This document shows, in pieces, positions 55,033-64,000 of a stretch of DNA of 64,000 nucleotides; positions within the stretch are counted from its first letter, which is position 1; each line of letters begins with the position of its first letter. The notes under the pieces are model-generated. The model was not told the DNA's origin. It saw only the letters and a program-made list of their open reading frames with translations, and ran no database searches. Made by a program: the position numbers and the translations under genes. The stretch is from Beroe ovata (lineage: Eukaryota > Ctenophora > Nuda > Beroida > Beroidae), in assembly GCA_946803715.1 (NCBI GenBank), contig CAMPET010000046.1, positions 5,798 to 69,797 of the forward strand, in the 5' to 3' direction.

Positions 55033-55596
55033 ATGGAGTCACTGCAATCAGAGGTAAATAGAGTGACAGAGAAAGTTGAGAGTGAAATCCTTGCACCTAT
55101 ACAAGGTTATGGTTATAAGAAGGCTAGTGAATGCTTCATGTCTGGTCAAAGGAATCAGAGAGCTAGACAAGCTTGTGTAGAATCAGCTTTGCATCCTGCA
55201 TCTCAAGCAGCTGAATATGTTCAGAATGAGTTTAATAATCTTAGTGAAAGGGTAAACAGGTGTTGTCAAACATGTCAAGATGATATCATTGGGTTTACCA
55301 GATCTCAGAGTGACGATCAGAAAGCTAAGCTTGAGGAGTGTACAAATGCTTGCATGTTCAAAGCAAAGTCTGCTCTTCCTGAAATGATGAATAGAGTATT
55401 TGAAACCTTGAAGCCTTTACAGCCACCACTATCAGAATTTACACAGGGAACTATTCTTAATTCTGAACAGACTTCTAATCCAACATCTACTGTACCTGAT
55501 TTGGGTAATATTACTCAGTCGTTGCCAGGCATGCCTCTATCAGGAAGCAATTTTCCAGGAAGTTCACTTCCAAATTCTCTCCCAAAACTTGGATGA
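55033..55596 (+). CDS. FAM136A: FAM136A-like mitochondrial protein
   Basis: A single exon of 187 residues. The first 130 match the FAM136A (DUF842) family: an amphipathic N-terminal helix, QACVES, then the paired CX3C motifs C77/C81 (CCQTC) and C103/C107 (CTNAC), and a final helix EMMNRVFETL. FAM136A is a small intermembrane-space protein; twin CX3C motifs fit disulfide-relay import. The family's earlier CIERC is CVESA here, and the upstream CC pair is also changed, so one cysteine pair seems lost. A Pro/Ser/Asn-rich tail of about 55 residues (LPGMPLSGSNFPG) extends beyond the usual 138-residue length. The start lies one base after an acceptor-like TTCAG. Confidence 0.88.
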   Translation: MESLQSEVNRVTEKVESEILAPIQGYGYKKASECFMSGQRNQRARQACVESALHPASQAAEYVQNEFNNLSERVNRCCQTCQDDIIGFTRSQSDDQKAKLEECTNACMFKAKSALPEMMNRVFETLKPLQPPLSEFTQGTILNSEQTSNPTSTVPDLGNITQSLPGMPLSGSNFPGSSLPNSLPKLG

Positions 55597-55763
55597 GAGC
55601 CGATGTATCCTTGTAAATCATTGTATCCTTTTTCATAAAAGCTAATTGTCACACTTGTCTTATTGGATGTTAATCCATTCAAATATTTGAATCTATGTAT
55701 GTAAATATTTCCCATCATATCAAATACTTAGTAACGTTGATTTAACCACTAGTCTTTCTATAA

Positions 55764-56420
55764 ATGGCACCTGATAAATTGAGAGCAGGTGTCTCATCAG
55801 CAATTCAGCTGTGGAAGAGTGAGTCAGTGAGTGAATGGGAAGAAATGCTTAACTCATTTGAAGAGGGTACAACTAAGGTAGATGGATCACTAAAAAACTC
55901 TCAAATCAAACTGTCCAAAACATCCTTCTTGAATGATGATAAATGGAAAGAGACAGAACTCCCAAAGTTGATGAAATCACAAGGCTACATAACATTAGAT
56001 CAGTTAATCAGAATAATGATTTGGAAACCAAGAAGAGGCCAATTTCGCCCAACCTTGATGGGATTGATCCGAAAAAACGATGATAAAACAGTGATCAATA
56101 TAACAACCCAAGCTTTCAATATTGTTAGATCTGACAGCAGTCAGGAAAGCATAATGGAAGCATTTTCAATACTAAATAGACTTCAAGGAGTAGGTCCTGC
56201 TACTTCCAGTCTAATATTGTCAATATTGCTTCCAAATGATGTCCCATTCATGTCTGATGAGGCAATGGACGCAGTAATAGGATTACCGAGGTTGTATACA
56301 ATTTCACAATTCAAGAAATTATGGGCCACTCTCCGTGAAAAAACCAGCTTATTAGGGAGCGATTGGACTGTTGATATGATTGAGAAATCTTTGTTTACTG
56401 CTGCAGTTCTTGGAAGGTAG
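55764..56420 (+). CDS. Conserved uncharacterised protein with helix-hairpin-helix motif
   Basis: A single exon of 218 residues, 167 bp after the FAM136A stop and 223 bp before PRPF4, all co-directional. It carries IMIWKPRRGQFRP (about 84-96), then a helix-hairpin-helix-like LQGVGPATSSLIL (140-152) and PFMSDEAMDAV. I believe this pattern (a WK..RGK.RP block, then KGVGPATAS and MSDE) defines an uncharacterised eukaryotic family; its function is unknown to me. The HhH resembles that of DNA glycosylases, and the Asp of SDEA sits where such enzymes carry acidic residues. DNA binding is a guess. No signal peptide. Confidence 0.8.
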   Translation: MAPDKLRAGVSSAIQLWKSESVSEWEEMLNSFEEGTTKVDGSLKNSQIKLSKTSFLNDDKWKETELPKLMKSQGYITLDQLIRIMIWKPRRGQFRPTLMGLIRKNDDKTVINITTQAFNIVRSDSSQESIMEAFSILNRLQGVGPATSSLILSILLPNDVPFMSDEAMDAVIGLPRLYTISQFKKLWATLREKTSLLGSDWTVDMIEKSLFTAAVLGR

Positions 56421-56500
56421 CAGTTACTCAGTTTTTATGTATTTTAATTGGAATTCAAATTTTGATACTTTTAACTTATTGCCATTCATGTTATCAAATC

Positions 56501-56506
56501 AATAAA
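56501..56506 (+). terminator. Polyadenylation signal AATAAA
   Basis: About 80 bp after the stop of the helix-hairpin-helix gene and 138 bp before the acceptor-like AG preceding PRPF4. Confidence 0.6.
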
Positions 56507-56643
56507 CATTTTTAGTTGCTCTTTAAATGTTTTAATCGTCTATCAAATCTTTTTTCATTCAAATTGATAATTCTACGCCTAGCATCAATCTTATTAGCAC
56601 CTGACAAAAGTTTTGATCGTGTATCATTATTCATTGCAGGAAA

Positions 56644-58209
56644 ATGTCAGACTCTGAAGATGAAGATCGTGTTGCTAAGCTCAACTTCAAGAAGCAAAGG
56701 ATTCATTTTGGATCACTAGATGAGACCCAGCTAAAATCTGAAGACGCACCTGTTGCTGAACAGAATGATGAAAAGATGGTTGAGTTTTCTGCTGCAGGAG
56801 ATGAATCCACGGATGAGGAGAGTGCAGATGAGTCTCAAAAAATGACCGGAGTCCAGACCTTGATCGATGAGCATCAAGCTCAGTTATGGCAGGAGCTCGA
56901 GATGAAGAAGAAAGCAAGGCACATTGCAGTGCCGACTGAGGATAAGAAGGTGAAGGAAATGCTGAGGGAAATGGAGGAACCGACATGTTTGTTCGGAGAA
57001 GGACCGTATGAGAGACGGGAGAGGTTGAAGACCTTGTTAGTTGCGAGTGGTAAGATATCAGGGGTTACCACCCATGAAGATGAAGTGGCAGGGAGGAGGT
57101 ATGAAGACGTTGAGGGAAAGTCAGAAATTTGGTATCACGAGGGAACTGGGCAACTGAGACGAGCTCGGTTTTTCATGGCAGAGTTTTCCGTGACTAGAGC
57201 CAAGAATAGACTCCAGGCGGCCCGAGAGTGGCAGGCCAAACCTGCAACAGTAAAACAGGCTGAGAAACAGGATGTTCACAAGTTTGTGCACACTTTGAAC
57301 AACGAGTGCTCCCAAATTGGTGACACCAGACCTCTCAGTTACTGCAGTATCTCACCCTGTTCCAAGTACCTCGCTACAGGTTCATGGTCGGGGCTAGTGA
57401 AGCTATGGAGTTTGCCGAGTTGTAACCCCGTAGCCACACTCTCGGGTCACAACGGCAGGGTAGGAGCTGTTGTCTTCAGCCCACAGGCAGGACAGGACGA
57501 GAAAGCTGCGTGTCTCTCGTCGTGCGACTCAGATGGTGCGGTTAACATGTGGTCGATGTCGAGCACCAAACCAGTAGCTGATCTGCCGGGTCATGGCTGC
57601 AGAGTGGCCCGTCTCAATTATCACCCCTCCGGGAGATTCCTGGGGACAGCGTGTTTTGATCACTCGTGGAGACTGTGGGATCTGGAGGCACAGATGGAGA
57701 TACTCCATCAGGAGGGCCACAGTGGACCAGTTTACAGCATCTCATTTCACGGCGATGGCTCCCTCCTAGCTACTGGCAGTCTCGACTCATACTGCAGAAT
57801 ATGGGATCTGAGGACAGGACGAGCTGTGTTGCTGTTGGAGGGCCATCTTAAGTCGGTGCTAGGGTGTGACTTTGCACCGGACGGTTATCATTTGGGTACA
57901 GGGTCAGAAGACAATACAGTCAAGATATGGGATTTGAGGCAGTACAAGAGTATTTACAGCATCCCGGCGCACAATAACATGGTTACGTACTGCAAGTTTG
58001 CTGGGACTTCTAACAATAGCATGTTACTGACAGCCAGCTATGATGGGACTGCTAAAGTTTGGTCACACAAGGGATGGATGCCTCTGAAGAGCCTATCAGG
58101 GCATGACAACAAGGTCATGTGTGTGGATTGCAGCTGGGATAAGAAGTACATTGTGACAGCTAGCTATGACAGAACTTTCAAACTTTGGACAAACAGGGCC
58201 ATGTCATGA
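56644..58209 (+). CDS. PRPF4: U4/U6 snRNP protein Prp4
   Basis: A single exon of 521 residues, the full length of the human protein (about 522). PRPF4 stabilises U4/U6 in the spliceosomal tri-snRNP. An acidic N-terminus is followed by the splicing-factor motif (SFM/PRP4 domain, about 97-136: VPTEDKKVKEMLREMEEP, CLFGEGPYERRERLK), a helical linker, and seven WD40 repeats from about 225 to the end (TGSWSGLVKLW, CFDHSWRLWD, TGSLDSYCRIWD, TGSEDNTVKIWD, TASYDRTFKLW). Vertebrate PRPF4 has many introns, so the lack of introns here is notable, as for its two upstream neighbours. ATTGCAG ends 4 bp before the ATG (acceptor 56638-56639). Confidence 0.97.
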   Translation: MSDSEDEDRVAKLNFKKQRIHFGSLDETQLKSEDAPVAEQNDEKMVEFSAAGDESTDEESADESQKMTGVQTLIDEHQAQLWQELEMKKKARHIAVPTEDKKVKEMLREMEEPTCLFGEGPYERRERLKTLLVASGKISGVTTHEDEVAGRRYEDVEGKSEIWYHEGTGQLRRARFFMAEFSVTRAKNRLQAAREWQAKPATVKQAEKQDVHKFVHTLNNECSQIGDTRPLSYCSISPCSKYLATGSWSGLVKLWSLPSCNPVATLSGHNGRVGAVVFSPQAGQDEKAACLSSCDSDGAVNMWSMSSTKPVADLPGHGCRVARLNYHPSGRFLGTACFDHSWRLWDLEAQMEILHQEGHSGPVYSISFHGDGSLLATGSLDSYCRIWDLRTGRAVLLLEGHLKSVLGCDFAPDGYHLGTGSEDNTVKIWDLRQYKSIYSIPAHNNMVTYCKFAGTSNNSMLLTASYDGTAKVWSHKGWMPLKSLSGHDNKVMCVDCSWDKKYIVTASYDRTFKLWTNRAMS

Positions 58210-58414
58210 GCATAGTTGTTCAATATCTTTATACCCTTTGACACGCTGACAGACATTGAATCGTTACACTGTTACACATTGGCAGGGTGTGTCCGAGTAT
58301 AGCTATTTGACACTACTTGTTATTTTATAACTGCCAATCATCATTTTTATCTATCGGCTATCTTGATATTTTCACTTAAGCTATAGATAACGAATGGGTA
58401 AATGGTAATCATTC

Positions 58415-58705
58415 GTCACAGCTGATTGACGAATTAGAATTTTGCTGATACCACTTCATAACTGTGACGTAGGAATGCTGGCGAAGTTTTCGTTGACACC
58501 ACCGTGACGAATAGGTGGTCATTCGTCACGACTTGCTGACACCACTGCATAACTGTGACGTAGGAATGCTGACAATGGAATTTGTTGACACCACCGTGAC
58601 GAATAGGTGGTCATTCGTCAGGACTTGCTGACACCACTGCATAAATGTGACGTAGGAATGCTGACAATGGAATTTGTTGACACCACTGTGACGAATAGGT
58701 TGTCA
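58415..58705. repeat. Minisatellite, about 92-bp unit
   Basis: Three copies starting near 58507, 58599 and 58691, plus a partial one. Each unit has a short inverted repeat GACGA..TTCGTC, followed by TGCTGACACCACTGCATAA and GTAGGAATGCTGACAATGG. It precedes the threonyl-tRNA synthetase gene. Confidence 0.9.
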
Positions 58706-58964
58706 CTTGAAGCGTATCAATATGAAATCCAATTCTAAACCTTTAGCCATGTATGCTATCTAGTGTGTTCAGAAGCAGTGTGTTAAAAAGGAACCTTCTA
58801 AACCAAGTCCAGTCCATAGTTGTGAGAGAAATGGCTTCTGATTTGCCTCAAGATATGCAGAATTTGACGTAAGAAATTCAAGATAATTATCAGGGCGCTG
58901 GCAAGCGCCCGCAGCCACGGAGAGATATTGGGCGTGGTCCCGGCCCGTAGGGCCGGGAGCACTG
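58479..58964. repeat. Duplicated TARS 5' block, left copy
   Basis: Matches 58966-59490 and ends in a CG-rich insertion (58897-58964) with the hairpin GGTCCCGGCCCGTAGGGCCGGGA split around TAG, just before the N at 58965. It includes a second version of the synthetase first exon at about 58831-58868 ([13 protein letters not shown], followed by GTAAGAA). Confidence 0.85.
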
Positions 58965-58965
58965 N

Positions 58966-59490
58966 CTGGCGAAGTTTTCGTTGACACCACCGTGACGATT
59001 ATGTGGTCATTCGTCACGACTTGCTGACACCACTGCATAACTATGACGTAGGAATGCTGACATTGGAATTTGTTGACACCAGTCACAACTATGACGAATA
59101 AGTGATCATTCGTCACAACTTGCTGACACCACTGCATGAATGTGACGTAGGAATGCTGACAATGGAATTTGTTGACACCAGTCACAACTATGCCGAATAA
59201 GTGGTCATTCGTCAGGACTTACTGACACCACTGCATAACTGTGACCCAGGAATGCTGACAATGGAATTTGTTGACACCACTGTGACGAATAGGTGGTCAC
59301 TTGAAGCGTATCAATATGAATTCCACTACCTTAATCACTAAAGTTTTAGCCATGTATGCTATCTAGTGTGCTCAGAAGCAGTGTCTTAAAAAGGAACCTT
59401 CTAAACCAAGTCCAGTCCATAGTTGTGAGATCAATGGCTTCTGATTTGCCTCAAGATATGCAGAATATGAGGTAAGAAATTCAAGATAAT
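58966..59490. repeat. Duplicated TARS 5' block, right copy
   Basis: Starts right after the N with CTGGCGAAGTTTTCG, as at 58480. It carries one more minisatellite unit than the left copy (unit lengths about 98-100 bp) and the first exon that continues into the synthetase gene. Confidence 0.85.
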
Positions 59491-62400
59491 TATTGATTTA
59501 TACGATTATTTATCTATCATAATCAAGGAACGTTTTGGTCATCGTCCCTACTATTTCAGTGTTGAGAACAAGGGAACAAAGCAGAAGGGAAACAAGAAGG
59601 AGAAGAAGAAAGGTATCTAGAAATAGACCAATCCTCTCGTCCCCTTCCTCAAAATCTGAGAATCGATTATCCAATTAACGCGACACCGTTTAGGTGGTGG
59701 TGGCGGTGGCGGTGCTGGCACAGGTGAGCTATCACCTTGGCCCAGCTACATCGAGGAACGTATCACTCTCTTTGACAAGCTCTACGCACAGTACGAGGAA
59801 TTCCTACAGACACGTGAACGGACACAGATAAAGGTTTATATTTTGAAGGAATTCCCATCTCGGAATTGTGTTCCAATGGCGGCATAATTCAACCCTAATG
59901 GCATCCTGCTGCCTATCCCAGGTTACGCTTCCCGATGGTAAGCAAGTTGACGCTGAAAGCTGGACAACCACACCCTTCGACGTAGCGAACGGAATCAGTG
60001 CTGGTCTAGCCAATAACACCGTCATCAGCAAGGTCCTATCGCTAGTTTTTCACGATTGCGTGAATCCTGATATTATTTTTCAGCTAAACGCGCGTCCATG
60101 CGCGCAGTTATTCGGATTGGAATAAAAGGCGCGCGAAGTTTCAATTTTCAGTGATTTGACACTTGCTTCCTTAGGTAAACGGGCAACTTTGGGACCTCGA
60201 TAGACCACTGGAGGGTGACTGTACCCTCGAACTCCTGAACTTTGACTGTAAGGAAGGGAAGGAGGTATACTGGCACAGTACAGCGCATGTGTTAGGAGAA
60301 GCAATGGAGAGGAAGTTTGGCGGGTGTCTGTGTTATGGGCCGCCTATTGAGGGCGGATTCTACTATGATATGCACATGGCAGAGGTAGGCAGAGTAGAAA
60401 CATTCTATGGAATTCTCTTGGCATTGGAATTTGGAGAAATTCTAACAAAACTCACGATCAATGTTCGTTTCAAAGTGATATCCTAGGCTGCAATGCTTGT
60501 TGTGATATCTAGTTAATATTAATATTACAGGGGGCTGTTTCTGAAGCTGACTATTCGGGTTTGGAGTCCATTATGAAGAACATTGTGAAGGAAAAACAAA
60601 CATTTGTCCGACTTGAAATGACAAAGGTAACGGGAAAATTCTGTTATTGTACCAAGGATCTTACTTTTCGTCATATCGGTATATTCACGTCACTCCAACT
60701 ACAGGAAGATTTGATGGAAATGTTCAAGTACAACGAGTTCAAACTGCGTATCATCAAGAACAAGATAGACACACCTACGACCACTGTGTACAGATGTGGT
60801 CCCCTGATCGACCTTTGCAGGGGACCCCACGTCAGGAATACTGGCAAGATAAAAACTCTGAAGGTTTGTTCGAAATGGCGCAATGGTTCCAACGAAAAAT
60901 TCTTTTCAATCCAAGGCATTCGCACTACCTCTGTTTAACATGCTCTCCTGACTCCTCAATCCAAGAAGTTCGTACCAGTTTAACAAGAAATGGTAAGAGT
61001 CGTTCTCCAGGTTACCAAGAACTCGTCGACCTACTGGGAGGGAAATGCAGATGCCGAGTCTCTACAGAGAATTTACGGTATCTCATTCCCCGACACTAAG
61101 CTGATGAAGGAGTGGAAACTCTTCCAAGAGGAGGCTGCTAAGAGAGACCACCGGAAAATAGGTAGCTATTGGCTACTATCTAGCTGGAGGAGCAGAGCGT
61201 TTAGATCAATCGTTTTCTGTTTTTAGACCATTTCATTGTTTTCTCATCCAATTGTTATGAAATAGACAGTGAGCACTTCCTCTCCTACAGGATTGCAACA
61301 GGAACTGTTCTTCTTCCACGAACTAAGTGCTGGCAACTGCTTCTGGTTACCCAAAGGTGCCATCATCAATAACACACTCAAAACATGGATCAAGGTGATA
61401 ATCTCAAGTCCCTTATAGCTTAGCGTCATAATTTCACGTGTCATGTGACTTCATCGATACTACATTACTTCAAATTATGATTTCACATATCATGTGTCTT
61501 AGCCAATCTTCAATTTTCAGAGTGAATATCACAAGCGTGGTTTCCAAGAAGTCATAACTCCCAACATCTTCAATGTGAAGTTGTGGCAAACCTCTGGGCA
61601 TTGGCAGGTAACTGTACAGCTCTCTTTCGTCTCCCCTGGCAGTCGTATGATAGCGGTATTTTGTGCAACTATGGGTATGATTCGTCGTGTATTATTCTTC
61701 TCGCTTTCAGCACTACGCAGAAAACATGTTCAGTTTTGAGATAGAGAAGGAAACCTATGCTCTCAAACCCATGAATTGCCCGGGACATTGTATGCTCTTC
61801 GGTCACAGGCCTAGATCTTGGAGAGAATTGCCCCTCAGATTTGCCGGTACATAGCATTTTCAGGATAACTGCTTACAGTTTTTTGTCAAACCTCGTGTAA
61901 TCAATGATTTATTGAAGCACCAACTTGACCTCTAATGTACCTCAAATTAAAACATAATTTCAATCATAATTAGTAAATCACCCCTCTTCCAGATTTCGGA
62001 GTTCTCCACCGTAACGAACTCTCCGGAGCGTTATCCGGTCTCACGAGGGTCAGGAGATTTGAACAGGACGACGCTCACATTTTCTGTACCACGGACCAGA
62101 TCGTGCAGGAAATCCGGGGAGCGCTAGACTTCCTGGAGTCCATTTATACCGTCATCGGGTGAGTTATGTGGATCGTGGGGAGGGTTACGAGCGACGGTGA
62201 GTTGTGAGGTGACATTGGGTGGGTGGTGTGAGAAGATATGGTAGCCTATAGAGTACAGATGTGGCTCAGTGATCAACTCACTTTACTTTCTACCGATATG
62301 ACTTTCGGAGACAAAACCTTATTCCATCTTCATGCAAATTCCATGGTTTTACATGTATTTTGGGCCCTGAATCGATTTACGATTGAATTTTGGCCCTATT

Positions 62401-63928
62401 ATGCTCCCCTGGGGGGCTGTCTGTGATGCGAACCTCTCTCCCGAACTTCACATCTGAAATTGAGAAATTGAAATTCTCACCGATTTCCCGATGAGCTAGC
62501 CCACGAATTCCACCAGATTCGGATTCTACGTCGAAAAATAGGCTAGAAACACATATTCCCGTCATCGAACTGATAAAAAAAATTTTTGACCCATCTTAGT
62601 GTGTCCCATTAGTTTTCGTGTTTCGCATGTAGTGCTTCCCACAGGTTTGAAATCGTGATTTGGGCGTGGTCTCCCGGCGAGTATGAACTTGAAATGATCG
62701 TAAAGAAGGTTGATACTTGTTGTGTGAGAGTAGGAGAGATGATTTGGTGGTAAATTAGTGTCTTGAGAGACAGTTAAGTCTTGTTTAGAGACCTCCAAAA
62801 TCGAAGTATAAAAGTGTGGAGTCACTCACTTCAATTTTCACAGATACCGACATTAGAAATTCGAATAAAAATATTTGCTCGATTCTGATACAAATACCTC
62901 GGATTCATATGTATTTTGCGACGCTGAATCGATTCCCGATCGAATTTTGGCTGTATCTTGCTTCCCTGAGGTGCTATATCTTTCGTGACCCCGAACCGAA
63001 CATCTGAGATTTGAGAAGAGATTGGAATTTCCACTTATGTACCCTCACAGATTCACATACGAGTTGGCCCTCTCCACCCGTCCTGCCAAATACATGGGAG
63101 AACTGGAGGTATGGGAGGACGCAGAAAGCAGGCTGAAACAAGCGCTGGACGAGTTTGGTAAACCCTGGGAGATGAATCCTGGTGACGGGGCTTTCTACGG
63201 GCCCAAGATTGACATTACTATCCGCGATGCGCTGAAGAGGGCCCACCAGTGTGCCACCATCCAGCTGGATTTCCAGCTTCCCATCAAGTGAGTGCTGCTA
63301 TTTTGGGAATCGGACTGTTATAACATCTGTTTATCACATATATTTCTTATTTCCATTGTTTCTATTAGTATTATATCCTCACAATAGCCCACTCCACTAT
63401 CCATATTGTAGTCCGGTGAATGGAAAAAAGCAACAATAATCCCCCAGTGTCATGACCTGTGGAATAAACATGAATAAACAGCTGCTGTTTTCTCAACTCA
63501 TGATAAACACACTGCTCTCAATGATTAGTGCCATGCTATATCAAAGTGAGAAACACTGACAAATGTCCTTGTTTCTCGTCACAAACCAACTTCATTCTTG
63601 TGTTTGAACATGACTTGATGAACGTACTACAAACCTACAAACAAAATACGGAAAATGGTTTGAGGAACAGTTATAGCATTTTACAGACTGGGAATCTTAA
63701 TTGGAAAATGGAAACTATTTTAAGATTCGTGGTCTCACCTACAGCTTGGCCCTAGGGTCCTAACCCCGATATTATCCTAGGTTTAACCTGCTATACAACG
63801 CGCCTGACGGCACTGAGAAACGACCCGTCATTATACACCGAGCTGTGCTCGGTACCCTCGAGCGAATGATGGGTGTCATCACCGAGAATTTCGCCGGGAA
63901 GTGGCCTTTCTGGCTCTCACCTCGACAG
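59434..63928 (+). CDS. TARS1: Threonyl-tRNA synthetase (3' end outside window)
   Basis: Fourteen exons in phase: 59434-59471, 59560-59612, 59694-59833, 59922-60032, 60175-60384, 60531-60626, 60705-60863, 61011-61161, 61291-61394, 61521-61607, 61711-61846, 61993-62158, 63051-63287, 63781-63928. The last ends at a donor with the anticodon-binding domain still to come. The enzyme charges tRNA-Thr in the cytosol. Seen: Lys/Gly-rich N-terminus with a Gly run, TGS domain ([14 protein letters not shown]), editing domain with HSTAH and CRGPH, then the class II core with the zinc Cys in PMNCPGHC, motif 2 [17 protein letters not shown], and FYGPKIDI. The 890-bp intron 62159-63050 contains two diverged copies of a sequence with GCTATATC/CGAATTTTGG-type blocks but no exon. 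The start Met gives [12 protein letters not shown]. Confidence 0.97.
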
Positions 63929-64000
63929 GTTTGTAATTAGGTTAGGAGCCACCAAATCGGTGGGTAAGAAGCTCAGATAACTCTATTGTTTTCTATCCCC

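Noticed and set aside
62159-63050. Open frames in the long TARS intron
   Set aside because: Exons on both sides join in phase across the conserved synthetase core. The frames are short and come from two diverged copies of an intronic repeat.

Overview
The window is animal nuclear DNA. Nearly every gene is a recognisable metazoan orthologue split by GT-AG introns. There are no operons of bacterial type, and AT-rich intergenic DNA carries CG-rich hairpin repeats and short inverted-repeat transposons. I rebuilt exon chains by joining splice sites in phase. Several tight co-directional gene pairs, gene starts lying just 3' of a good acceptor AG, and single-exon genes nested antisense in introns suggest an early-branching invertebrate. 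A ctenophore would fit, but the species cannot be named from sequence alone.

Layout, left to right. 0.6-6.6 kb (-): 12-exon coiled-coil protein with an MPRIP-like N-terminal Cys motif. 7.3-8.1 kb: dense repeat cluster. 10.2-12.5 kb (+): four-exon unrecognised protein, with a 223-bp assembly gap in its last intron. 12.9-19.3 kb (-): 24-exon N4BP2 orthologue (CUE, P-loop kinase, two more CUE-like segments, DUF1771, Smr). 20.8-27.2 kb (+): type II PI 4-kinase. Its introns hold two antisense single-exon genes, a trypsin-like protease and a phosphatidylinositol transfer protein. 28.9-32.2 kb (-): TRAM translocon protein. 34.7-35.4 kb (+): single-exon HPRT. 36.5-44.2 kb: PIGP (+), with a seven-exon antisense gene resembling the back half of an AIG1/GIMAP G domain inside its large intron. 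The block carrying PIGP exons 1-2 and this gene is present twice. 44.2-52.7 kb (+): INPP5F/Sac2, starting 74 bp after the PIGP stop, with an antisense two-domain C-type lectin in one intron. 55.0-58.2 kb (+): FAM136A, a helix-hairpin-helix protein and PRPF4, three single-exon genes in a row. 59.4 kb to the end (+): threonyl-tRNA synthetase, cut by the window edge.

Four host introns carry antisense genes or gene copies (two in PI4K2, one in INPP5F, one in PIGP). Four genes act on phosphatidylinositol or its derivatives: PI4K2 makes PI4P, PITP delivers PI, INPP5F removes the 4-phosphate from PI4P, and PIGP acts in the first step of GPI-anchor synthesis from PI.

Assembly quality matters here. 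Isolated single N bases at 40095, 46261, 53816 and 58965 sit at junctions of near-identical tandem blocks. In each case homology stops at, or restarts from, the N. The simplest reading is unmerged allelic contigs, so the duplications should not be taken as biology without read-depth support.
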